64,000 nt of DNA from Spirometra erinaceieuropaei. Taxonomy: Eukaryota; Platyhelminthes; Cestoda; Diphyllobothriidea; Diphyllobothriidae. Of the stretch, positions 25,301-32,029 are shown piece after piece; position 1 is the stretch's first letter, and every line of letters begins with the position of its first letter. The notes under the pieces are model-generated. The model made no database searches and was not told where the DNA came from. It was given only the letters and a program-made list of their open reading frames with translations. The stretch covers positions 379,007 to 443,006 of the forward strand of contig CACRXP010000112.1 in assembly GCA_902702965.1 (NCBI GenBank), read 5' to 3'. The translations under genes were made by a program, and so were the position numbers.

Positions 25301-25517
25301 CACTCAAAATGATGTGGTGAACGGATGCATTCACTATGGGCTTGAACTTTGTTATGTACCCAACTGCATCCTTGAACTGGGGAAGAGGAATTTGTGTGCA
25401 GATGTAGTCGTCCGATTTTTGGGGATAAGCACCAGGCATTGTTGCCCGGAACGTTTCGGCAAGGACATGGTTGCGCAGAAGAATCAAACTCACAAGGAAC
25501 AACAGAATCCTCATAGC
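4315..25517 (-). CDS. PAM: bifunctional peptidylglycine alpha-amidating monooxygenase (PHM-PAL), whole gene
   Basis: The enzyme converts C-terminal glycine-extended peptides into amidated peptides in the secretory pathway: PHM (copper, ascorbate, O2) hydroxylates the glycine and PAL (zinc) splits off glyoxylate. Six exons (24967-25517, 21468-21782, 16098-16284, 11598-12008, 8798-9126 and 4515-4822 or 4315-4822) join in phase. The product is about 699 residues to the last donor, or 765 if read to TGA at 4315. Residues 1-19 are a signal peptide. Copper ligands are His66, His67, His131, His198, His200 and Met278. PAL residues are Arg371, His422, Tyr496, His534, Arg560 and His670. The linker (about 307-345) lacks a dibasic convertase site. 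All five introns (2.5-5.2 kb) carry repeats. No transmembrane segment is visible. Family assignment is secure; the C terminus is not. Confidence 0.93.
4515..4822 (-). CDS. PAM: PAM exon 6: end of PAL domain
   Basis: The exon follows a CTTTAG acceptor. Its first base completes the Lys codon begun by exon 5, and the next residues (LIFGVTGPEK, then GDQ) align with the vertebrate PAL stretch FLFAVNGK...GDQ. SAHDLDLMPDGSAMFV carries the third zinc histidine (His670) and the following Asp. VWKL is where the vertebrate catalytic core ends. A strong donor, TCTG|GTAAGAT, lies at 4514. If unused, the frame stays open for 65 more residues to TGA at 4315-4317, so both ends are possible. Confidence 0.85.
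4868..4981 (+). repeat. GAT/GGT trinucleotide microsatellite
   Basis: Imperfect GAT units run to about 4931 and pass into almost uninterrupted GGT units up to 4981. Read on the minus strand this produces a spurious proline-rich frame. It lies only about 45 bases upstream of the exon 6 acceptor, within the intron. Confidence 0.95.
7543..7735 (-). mobile_element. tRNA-derived SINE, degenerate copy A
   Basis: On the plus strand it shows the family tail (GGGCGTTCACCGATC..., CACTCGTCCCGTTATGCC), the AACCACACAGCG block and the start of the head. The middle is deleted. The tRNA-like head is on the minus strand. This is the most diverged copy in the window. Confidence 0.7.
8170..8460 (+). repeat. 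dispersed repeat R2, copy 1
   Basis: Contains GAATTAGGTTATAG, CAGCAGACTTGCGCAGC, a CTACCGCACTTCCTCC block and a GTGTCAAGAC block, in the same order as at 12385-12765 and 56040-56245. It is noncoding and its boundaries are approximate. Confidence 0.6.
8515..8760 (+). repeat. dispersed repeat R2, copy 2
   Basis: Repeats the copy 1 order: CAGCAAGGTGGGCGCAGAGACG, then GAATTAGTTTATAGC, a CAGACTTACACAACATTTGC block and CTCTCCTCTCGCATCGCC. It lies about 50 bases after copy 1 and ends just before exon 5 of PAM. Confidence 0.55.
8798..9126 (-). CDS. PAM: PAM exon 5: middle of PAL domain
   Basis: The acceptor TGCCAG is followed directly by GGC-GAA in phase 0. The translation carries FVADGYCNQRIVKFS with the catalytic Tyr496, IVHSLTII with zinc ligand His534, and CAADRERGEIDCY with Arg560; these correspond to Tyr654, His690 and Arg706 of rat PAL. 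It ends YSPLY plus two bases of a Lys codon at an AA|GTGAGT donor. The 329-base length and both phases agree with exons 4 and 6. Confidence 0.93.
9780..10010 (+). repeat. dispersed repeat R2, 3' part
   Basis: The block CACACACA... to TCACTCACGTGAGAGCACC, AAGGTCACATTATGCAG and CTCGCAGTCTGACCC matches, with substitutions, the 12560-12710 part of the R2 copy in intron 3. It lies within PAM intron 4. Confidence 0.45.
10660..11075 (+). mobile_element. foldback element FB-5, single right arm
   Basis: It resembles the right arms of the full copies: an AAGACGTAG...CTACAAATGAGCGAAAG block, CTATAAAATA, ACTTAAGTAGTCATTTTTA, a CTAAGTGCGGTTTATTGC block, then GGAATTTCAATTAACGTTTAGTG. No matching left arm is seen, so it is solo or truncated. 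It lies in PAM intron 4. Confidence 0.6.
11598..12008 (-). CDS. PAM: PAM exon 4: start of PAL domain
   Basis: The acceptor TTCTCAG is followed by GTG-GGC-GGT in phase 0, continuing RLGQ of exon 3 as RLGQVGGIAV, the usual first strand of PAL. LFIFHRGENVW carries the substrate arginine (Arg371) and FVLPHGISV the first zinc histidine (His422). WVTDVALHQ and SFCQPADVAV are further family blocks. The exon ends Ala-Ser-Thr at ACG|GTACAT. Joining to Gly-Glu-Ile-Phe of exon 5 restores the family stretch DVAV-ST-G-FVxDGYCN. 411 bases, phase 0 at both ends. Confidence 0.95.
12385..12765 (+). repeat. dispersed repeat R2, fullest copy
   Basis: Holds both halves of the family: GAATTGGCCTATAATAAG, the CAGACTTGCACAGTATCTACC block, TTGCCCATCTTG, then CCACACACGACC and GAGCTCACATATGTGAG, GGCCACATTGAGAAGGAGCC and TTGCAGTCTGATCG. 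It lies in PAM intron 3. No long frame or tRNA-like promoter was seen. Confidence 0.6.
12965..13140 (+). repeat. Penelope-type noncoding tail, copy 1
   Basis: Contains TATCTAATACTGTTTCTGAT, GGATCCAAAGC, CTTTTGTTCCAGCGGCCGCA and CTGTTTCCTGTAACTCG, matching the region that follows the Penelope-like fragment in intron 2 (17690-17860). No coding part accompanies this copy. Confidence 0.6.
14248..15237. mobile_element. foldback element FB-1 with ~380-base inverted arms
   Basis: The left arm (14248 to about 14640) and right arm (about 14860 to 15237) are reverse complements over almost their full length. Examples are CGATCTCATGAAATGTTGG on the left against its complement at 15204-15224, and TTGATTTTCGAT against ATCGAAAATCAA. 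Only about 220 bases separate the arms. There is no transposase frame. It lies in PAM intron 3 and has the size and layout of FB-2. Confidence 0.88.
15300..15620 (+). repeat. dispersed repeat R2, diverged copy
   Basis: GTGAGTAATAGTAAACTTGC and a CTACCACACTCTCTTGTTCC block are followed by GTCGAAACAGG, GTGTCACACAGG and GGCCACATTAAGGAACCATT, in the R2 order. It starts about 60 bases after FB-1. Confidence 0.5.
16098..16284 (-). CDS. PAM: PAM exon 3: end of PHM, linker, start of PAL
   Basis: The acceptor TTTTTTCAG is followed by T, which completes the Asp codon begun by exon 2. The joined reading YIMDSKYELPEDSELCADEM matches the end of the PHM core (vertebrate YYMEAKYALSFMTCTKN). A Pro- and acid-rich linker of about 40 residues follows with no Lys/Arg pair, then DWRVNGIRLGQ leads into PAL. 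The donor is CAG|GTGAGT. This exon is the direct evidence that PHM and PAL belong to one polypeptide. Confidence 0.92.
16525..17480 (+). mobile_element. Penelope-like element fragment PLE-A (RT and GIY-YIG remnant)
   Basis: CMPMGSPLLGLVADAVLQRW and TRYVNGTFVVIEG are reverse-transcriptase motifs; the catalytic Tyr-Val-Asp-Asp has become Tyr-Val-Asn-Gly. NHPIRHKRSCVRALYRRV is the post-RT block typical of Penelope-like elements. Near 17165-17420 is a GIY-YIG endonuclease remnant, ending ESWFSGPHVINKRNDLPPPY. Several stops and frameshifts show it is dead. It lies in PAM intron 2, opposite to the gene's direction. Confidence 0.88.
17640..17880 (+). repeat. Penelope-type noncoding tail, copy 2 (follows PLE-A)
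   Basis: Includes CTGTGTCCTATAAGTACTGC, GACTGTTTCTGATGATGG, ATTGTTCCAGCGGTCGCATC and CTGCTTCCTGGAACTCGCC. The same order appears at 52555-52745 (minus strand), so it defines the 3' noncoding region of the family. Confidence 0.7.
18285..19190 (+). mobile_element. Penelope-like element fragment PLE-B
   Basis: RRYVDDTFVIV retains both catalytic aspartates of the reverse transcriptase. HPHKHGYVKTLFKRIQTHCS is the post-RT block, LGFGIAHLPETSMRNKVMKI the region before the endonuclease, and SGVVYRTPRQNCHCNYTGQT the GIY-YIG motif. The C terminus reads IDLAPAYRALRSHL in a shifted frame. There are several in-frame stops. It is the second fragment in PAM intron 2, in the same direction as PLE-A, but has the endonuclease part better preserved. 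Confidence 0.88.
19757..20750. mobile_element. foldback element FB-2 with ~400-base inverted arms
   Basis: The ends are a perfect 15-base inverted repeat, TACAGTAAGTGGGCT at 19757 and its complement ending at 20750. The arms stay complementary inward for about 400 bases: GGTTACCTCAGGATGCCG against CGGCACCCTGAGGTAACC, and TTGATTTTCGGTGCCCTTAA against its complement near 20508. There is no coding frame and no clear target duplication. It lies in PAM intron 2. Confidence 0.9.
20751..21467. other. GC-rich stretch of PAM intron 2, nothing assigned
   Basis: GC-rich, with purine runs such as AGGAGAGGAGAGGAGAGC near 20940 and GCTGCTGCCGCTGCCGCTGC near 21012. No family motif, RNA gene or exon was recognised. 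Confidence 0.4.
21468..21782 (-). CDS. PAM: PAM exon 2: PHM copper-M half
   Basis: The acceptor TTTTTTAG is followed by T, which completes a Ser codon with exon 1's AG, then LETPAPIYVIGVRTHAHALG. The HAH pair (His198, His200) and DEMCNLYLMY with Met278 are the three CuM ligands. NPQWPQTFY and LLLARCVYD are further PHM blocks (vertebrate NPQLPQAFY, ILAARCVF). It ends ATG-GA at a GTAAGC donor. 315 bases. Confidence 0.95.
22060..22228 (-). mobile_element. tRNA-derived SINE, copy B (truncated)
   Basis: On the minus strand the tRNA-like head has a box A-like part ending TGGTTAGAGGCGTGG and box B-like GAGTTCGAGTCTCGGG, then the body with GACTGGCTGAC and GGCCATTCCAGTGTCCC. The tail is missing. It abuts copy C in opposite direction. 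Confidence 0.85.
22226..22405 (+). mobile_element. tRNA-derived SINE, copy C (headless)
   Basis: Starts at GGGTGTTCCACACTTCGGGG, just after the tRNA-like part, and runs through CAGAAATGGCCATTCCAGTC, ATCATACGCCGCTGTGAGGC and GAGCTCGTAAGGCACGACGG. Its first 130 bases are the reverse complement of copy B. Confidence 0.85.
23238..24080. mobile_element. foldback element FB-4, diverged
   Basis: The left arm shows AAGATGCCGACTTTTGACGG, GCCGCCTGCATAACCC and TTTGCACTCGAAGAAGG; the right arm shows their complements with many changes (TTTCTACGAGC, ATCAATGG, AAAAGCCGGATTAAGC). It lies in PAM intron 1 immediately before FB-3. Confidence 0.6.
24085..24930. mobile_element. foldback element FB-3
   Basis: The ends CATTGACCGATCTCACGAAA and, as reverse complement of the right end, CATTGGCCGATCTCATGAAA match. 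Inward, AACCACACTCAGTAAGAATG pairs with the complement of the CACTTTTTACTGAGTGTGGTT block near 24750. It is about 846 bases long with no frame, and its right end is only 36 bases from PAM exon 1's donor. Confidence 0.8.
24967..25517 (-). CDS. PAM: PAM exon 1: signal peptide and PHM copper-H half
   Basis: ATG at 25512-25514 opens with a hydrophobic signal peptide (residues 1-19, likely cleaved after Val-Leu-Ala). RATMPGAYPQKSDDYICT matches the PHM start; ASVHHIILSGC carries His66 and His67, and SMEVHYMQ carries His131, the three CuH ligands. ILYAWAHNGAPLTLPKG is another PHM block. It ends ISC plus AG at a GTGAGT donor. The ATG is chosen because a polypyrimidine-AG acceptor (TTCACATTTTAG) sits three bases upstream, so the exon starts at 25517. 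Confidence 0.95.
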
Positions 25518-25540
25518 CTAAAATGTGAAGAAATAGTAGT
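25518..25540 (-). promoter_or_regulatory. splice acceptor 3 bases before the PAM start codon
   Basis: The minus strand reads a CT-rich tract, TTCACATTTTAG, then GCT-ATG. This is either the end of a 5' UTR intron or a spliced-leader trans-splice site; many flatworm mRNAs receive a leader very close to the start codon. The sequence alone cannot separate the two. Confidence 0.6.
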
Positions 25541-28500
25541 AAGACCTTGAGGCTGTGGTACTACAACTCAGAACTCACGCTTCGGCTATTCCGAGCCGTC
25601 CAAGTTATTTATACGACAAATAAATTGGACTATCATTTAACAGTCACGGTTATTCGCGCGTATTATTAGCCTCGCAGACGCTGCGGACTTCTAACTGATC
25701 GAGTATAATAAGAACTTTTTGCTTATATCGATACTATCAATTTATACGAATATTACAACGATAGAATATTATTTAGAAAACTCGCCATGCATTATCTCAA
25801 AAAGCAACTACATGTCCATCAGTGCAGTCATGCAGTTTGACGCAAAAGTTATTCGTAAAGAAGTCAACAAACATTTGATATTTCCATTTAGTGCTGTGCA
25901 GGCATTCATTTAGCAAAAAATTTATCAGAGTCGAAGTATAGACTGTCAGTTTTGCCCAAGGAGCTGAGCTTTAGCGCATGTGAAAGGTGGATCTGTATGG
26001 CCAAACTTTTGCCTTCGTGGCTAATAAAAGGTCACTTATCGTTAACAACAGGCTCCGAAGTTTACTTCCATAATAAATTTGAAATATATTTAGACTGAAC
26101 TCAGCACGTTTAGTGATACCGCGTTCTCTTTTAACTGAGGTTAAGCAAACTTTATTCATACTTGGAAACAAGAGTTATTGAGTTGATTATATCAGCATGT
26201 GTTAAATCTCTCTGTATGATAATCTACCCATAATGAGATTTTAGAGTTTTCTCTAGATCTCACAATTCCCCTGTTGAAATCGCGTTTAGAATAAATTGCT
26301 ATCCAGCTGTTCACATTTCTCACTAGCGCATTTGTAGGTAAATAAAACAGTCGTTTTCATCAAAGAGATGAATTAGGAATTAATACCTCATGATGTATTC
26401 AGAAAAACATGTTTTGGAACAAATTGCGACTGAAAGTCCTGTGGCACTGTTTTTCTAGACATGCGATATTAAAGAACATAGATATGTGGCACGTATGTCT
26501 CTACGTCAATATTATCATGTTGTTTCAATCCACACTTGAGAAACGGTCTCGTAGTTGCATATAGAGAATCCCAAACAGTTTAGGAAACATTAATGCTAAG
26601 AAAATGGGACGCTCTAGAACGCGTAAGAACATTGCAGGCGTCAGATGCTTTGTTCTGAAAAACAATTCTCTATACATGGGCCGCAAAATCAGAAAACTTA
26701 CAAATATCGACCCGATAAATATGAAAATTGTGTAGCCAGTGCCGATACCAAAGCAAGAGCCACTTAAGTAACTAGTTCTTGCCCGGGGATTTTGGCACAA
26801 ATGAAAGCAGAAGTATTTGCTGAAAAGCCGATGGTTTTCTGTATATGAAAATGCGGATAGTCCCGAAACGTCCGTTATACAAAGGCGATAGTGAAGTGGT
26901 GAATTAAATAGGCATGTGGGACACGTGCCTTTAATGTACCGGTTACGAAAACCAATGTCCTTGCGTGGACAAACCTCAGAATGAAAACGTGATTTATTCT
27001 TAATGTGGCGTCAATTTAAAGCTTTAAACTATTACTGTAACCAGAAAACGAAAATCAACCACTTTGACATTGCACTTTTGCGTGTGCTAAACAAAAAATA
27101 ATCGTTACCTAACAACGAAGTTTTTGACGATAAAGTTTTTTGAAAGAGGCATACGCATCAGTGTTTCGCTTTCGGAAAGAATGAAGCCGGAGGAAAACAA
27201 TATACTTGTGATAAAATTCGATTACTTATAAACGCTAATAAGGACGCTCTGTCTAAGAAAGAGTACAAGACTAAATACTACCGGATTATTTGTCCTTAAG
27301 GACGCTAAAAAGAAAGGGCTTTAAGTTTGGCGTGTCCTAATTTGTTTTGTATTTAACGGCTTCTTCATTATAATCACCACAGCCCAAAAACCGCTTGATC
27401 AAGTAAAGTGTAATCGTGTCAAACACTGGAACTGCAAGCTTAGTTCGCATTTTTGTCATCTATTTTTACCTTTTTAAAGTAAAATATAGCTTTCAGCTTA
27501 TAAGACATCCCGTAAACCTTGGTACGCAAGAATGCGATTAAATAGTTGCTAATTCTTTAATTATGGAAGTAATAACGAACGGAAATTTTTAACAAAAATG
27601 ACCAGATACTTTCCCGCCAACAATTTTAACCACAACAGTGAACATAAACATTTTTAAACACACTACGAGTAGAAATAGTAGGACAAAGACTGGGTTACCA
27701 GAGTCGAATAAGGACACTGGTCTCGGTGTTGTTTTTTTGTCCGCGCATCGCTTTTTCTGTTGTACTTTTAGTAGATGTATATTTCTATATAGTTGTATGT
27801 GCTTAGGCTGTCTTTTATTATTAAGACACTTATTGAGAAATTTTCGAAGAGTTTCGAAAAGCATGGTTTACAAGCCCGAAGAGGTTATGTTTAAAATAAT
27901 TAGGAGAAAATTCAGATATATGGCCTCTAATGCTTGACTGAACGGTTCGGAAGGACAAATATGACAAACCATTGAGACGTCTCGGCAAGACGTTTTACTT
28001 GTCGGTATGAGTGTAAAGGCTCACTGTGTACTCCTGCACCATCCGTCCCTATAGACTGTTAAATACATTCAATTGTCGATTTGTTATACATAACCTAAAT
28101 ACGTGAGCAAACGTTAAACTTTTTAAAGGTTCGTCTTCTTTATTTAAACGAATTGCGAAAAGCGCTTATAACAGCTGAAACTCTCTAAACCTATCATGTA
28201 ACGGGTGGTTTTGAGAATTACTATCTGCAGCATGCGACCTAACTCATTAGCAAGCAAAGGACGCATTCGTGGCAGGAAGTACGGTCCTGATTATTCCCAG
28301 ATGAATTTTTTGGGGACCACTGGTTAATGATCGGAATCGCAGTAAGCAAACAGAAGTTATCTTCTGTAGAATGTTGACGGGATAGACATCGAGGATCTAT
28401 AGCAAACGATGGCTATAAAACAATTATCAGCGCTTGAGCCGCTTTTTTCGATTCCCTTATGTCGATGTAAATGCTGAACCTCCACCAGATGTCACGCTCA

Positions 28501-31500
28501 ACTAACAGTTTAATGTGATTTCTGACATTCACAGACCCAATGAACTGGCATTTTCAGCATTTGATATAGATACTGCATGTGGCATACTTTTGAATCTAAT
28601 TTTAATGGACGTTGTAAAATGGAGGCTTCAAAATGGTAATAAAAGCAAAAAAACTCGGTTTGTTCGGGTTCGTCATAGGCTAACGCACTGACAAGAATCT
28701 AGGTTTTATAACGTGCGTCTACATTCTAATTCCATAAATCGTTAAAATCTTGGAAAGTGAATTCGTTGAAAAAGTTTCATCAGGTTTGACCGTAGATTAG
28801 ATTTGTGATACTAATAAGCCCTCTATCAAACATATTTCAAAAAGTGTACTTTGTATTAGAAGCTGTCGATAGCCGTATTCGCTGGCTCTTACTCAATAGG
28901 GGATGAGCAAGCAAAACTGCATAAACCGAACTATGTTTATGGTATAGTAGGATTTTCAAAATTTTCAACGGTTTGAACTAATAACGGAAAAATTGTAAGC
29001 TCTGTGTGGTTGGTCTTTGTATTTGAAAATGGAGAGTAGATAGCAGTTTGAATCCCGAATTAAATAATAATTGTTATTTGGTCTGGGAATATCTGACGAA
29101 AACTCCTACGAGGGTCGGAAATCTTAAAGAAAACGTAAAATAAAATATACTTCTTCATAAATAGTTATATATTTAATGTGAAAATCTATCACAACATGAC
29201 CATGCTATTTTCGAATGGCAAGAAAATAGTCACACATATGACAACAAACAGCTAAAATATAATCAAGGACAGGACATGACCAAGGAACCTTGTGGAACGT
29301 AACAAGAGCATTCTATGTTCAAGATATTATTATCTTGTTAAGCGATGGTCATACACCCACTGCCAGAGCATACGCGCAGTGCGACCAAAAAATAAAACGA
29401 CTGCCTGAAATTGGTCCTGAATACGAATTCGAATTACTTAGTTAAAACAAACTTGATTCTCATCCACAGGAGGAAGAAGAGGCGCTTACTGATACACTTT
29501 TGTGGGAAGTCTGACGATTCGAGCAGTTTTTTCGACTATTACTCCTCAGCTCCCATTACGTATCCCGCGTTGTTGCAGTCGGTATCAATCATTTTATCTG
29601 GAGAAAGCGGCAGAAACACTTACAACTCCGTTTACGCGGCGAAGGCATACATGAAAAGTATTTAAGTTGCAAAAATTTTCGAATGTTACTTAAGCATGCA
29701 AGATGCATAAAACATGAAAAATTAATGCGAAAAATTATGACATTTGCGAAATAACGGCGAAATACACGTTCACCACATTCGCACTGTGAAATTTTCATCC
29801 GATGTCATGAGAGTCGACAGATGGAGGTTCGGTTGACCTGGTGCTCCCAACTTACATCTGAGGATTTCTCAAACAATGTTCCTTTGAATGAGGACCTATC
29901 CTTGACGTAGTTAACGCCATCTCGTATGAACATCGCGATTCGATTTCGAAACACATCAATAGGCTGAAATCCGTCGGGCGTGACTTCTGAGTTCGCTACC
30001 TACCCATTTACAATATATGAACTAGGATTGCGAAGTCAGGTAGCAAATGGGCCGCGGTCGGTTTGATTTCATCTATTTTGTTGAATGGGCTCAGCACATT
30101 AGTGTGCATCATCATCATATTTTTTGTTCTCTCCGTGTCTGAAACTTGTTTGTTGACTGTTACGCCTGACATCTATTGTTATGCATTTCGCATGACACAC
30201 CCAGTCCACTGTCTGGGTTCAAGCCTGGAAGTATCGATGGGACTGCCGACTAAAGTGCTCATCGTCAATTTTATTCGATGACTCCATAAAAGCGTATGCA
30301 CCGTTACTACGATTTCGTTGTCTACTACTTTCGGACTTGTTTCCCCTTCCCTCTGCCACCTTTTCAGTTCTGTTACTGATTTTCTCCTTTTCATTCGACT
30401 TATGAGAGAGTAATCTAGTGGAAAAAAACTCCATAACGGCTGCCTTGTAGTCTGGATTTCTGAGACATCAGATCTGCCTGTTGCTTGCTTCCCAAGGCGA
30501 CTTTCAATGGTTTTGGTTTCACCTCTTCTGCGTTGTCTCTGAATAAAGACCCCAAACGGAAGACCTTTTTGAATTTCAACTACCTCGCCGGTTTACTGAC
30601 TGTCTTTCGGTAGATTTTGAAATGTCAAAAGATTATGTTTATTCATCTCATTTAAGTTTCTATGAGGAGCCGCAGGTACTATCCCGGACTACTTCGCAAA
30701 TTGGTTTTTTGGCGGAAGTCCTGTGTCTCCATCCTGTCTTATTTTTGATGGTAGGTTGAATCACAGTCTTTGGTACTGCCTTGATTATTGTGTTTACATT
30801 GTCTTCAAACGGTGGTCCATTATCTAACTTCGCTTTGGATCCTTCGACAACAACCACTTTTCCTGACATTCCGATCATCCCACTGGCTCCCGGTAAGGTT
30901 GCTTTTCGAATTGCGCCGTCCAGTCCTGTTGCTAAGTTGTACATATCTGTGATCAACTCTTGTACGCCCTCAACCCGTTGCCTTACCTGACATGGACGTG
31001 CTTAGGGCGTTCTACGAAGGTCATTTCGTGTAGATGATTCCATGCGATTAACGATTGCGGATTTTTTTTAATGGTCGATGATAGTTTGTTCGCCGTTGTG
31101 CAGACGGCCTCAGTGGGCTCCAGGTTTGTCGAACATGGGTAAATGCAAGAACTAGTCTAAATTCCGTCTTTTTTCATTTTGTTTGTCTGTATTTCGATTA
31201 GGTCAGGGACTTTCTCAGTCGCAGCTCGTCATTCGTCTCAGCGCTTCTAAGGTGGAAGTGAGTTGTTCGGTGGTGGATTTTCGATACCCACAAGAAAAAG
31301 TTTTAAATGCTTTTAAAAAAAAGATTATCTTTAAGCAGTCCAAGATAACGTCGGTTGGCGTAAGCACATGATTACGACACTCCATTAAATTTCATTAGCT
31401 TCAAGGAATTATTTTATTTAATAGGGTTGTAGTCAACCCAAAAGGATTTAATCCGGAGACGGCGAAAGGACGCATTAAGTACAATAGACGCTCCAAATAA

Positions 31501-31870
31501 TTTAACTACAAGGCTGGAACCAAAGATTATTTTTTCGCAATTAAATGATGTTTGTGAAGCATGTCAGAATTGAATTCTTTCACAGAAATAAAGCCGAAAA
31601 CCGAACAATAAACATAGTGAATTAATCAGCATAGGAGATGTCCCGTTATTTTATAATCGCGTGTGCAATGTAGCATGAACGTAAACCAAGAAGTGTCTAA
31701 AAACCACTGGAAGAGTTTATCCCAGAAATGGATATGATTTGGGAATCCTAAGGCCCTAAGAAGCCTCCAATCAGTTATTCCCATTTAGGGATCGGGATAG
31801 AAGGGATGGTCGCCTCAATAATCTGAAGTAGTGACTTTTAAGTGGAAATGACAAGTAAAAGTACGATGAG
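25541..31870. other. AT-rich intergenic region, no recognised gene
   Basis: About 6.3 kb upstream of PAM. Short open frames are scattered on both strands, such as 26525-26800 and 27589-27864 on the minus strand with hydrophobic stretches, but none matches a family, has plausible splice borders, or shows retroelement motifs. One stretch (30660-30956) has a more coding-like composition and is listed separately. A PAM promoter or a trans-spliced leader-less 5' end should lie at the left edge. Confidence 0.45.
30660..31000 (-). other. unrecognised open stretch, possible decayed coding sequence
   Basis: The minus-strand frame stays open for about 110 residues (from upstream of 30956 to 30660), with a mixed hydrophilic composition that includes GMIGMSGKVVVVEGSKAKLD. 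The opposite strand is also open for 210 bases. Just downstream (30160-30440) the same strand has a Lys/Arg/Glu/Ser-rich stretch with stops. It could be a retroelement ORF1 remnant; I do not recognise it. Confidence 0.25.
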
Positions 31871-31872
31871 GG

Positions 31873-32029
31873 ATCGACACAGGAAAAACCTAGCTTTTAT
31901 TGAAGGGCGCAGCGTTTCTTACAAAAGAGCGATAGCAAAAATATGGGAAAAACAGCAAGGATAATGAATAGTACAGAATCACAAAAAGTGGAGTCCTCCC
32001 CAGTATCAGTTGTTGTGGCGCGGATACTT
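31873..32029 (-). repeat. LTR-like repeat, 3' copy
   Basis: Shares AGCAAAAATATGGGAAAAAC, CAGCAAGGATAATGAATAGT and CCCCAGTATCAGTTGTTGTG, with substitutions, with 34390-34553. On the minus strand it carries CAATAAAAGC, a polyadenylation signal in the usual LTR position. Confidence 0.75.

Noticed and set aside
26525..27864. Small membrane proteins on the minus strand (26525-26800, 27589-27864)
   Set aside because: Hydrophobic residues follow from AT-rich codons; no homology, splice context or composition supports a gene.
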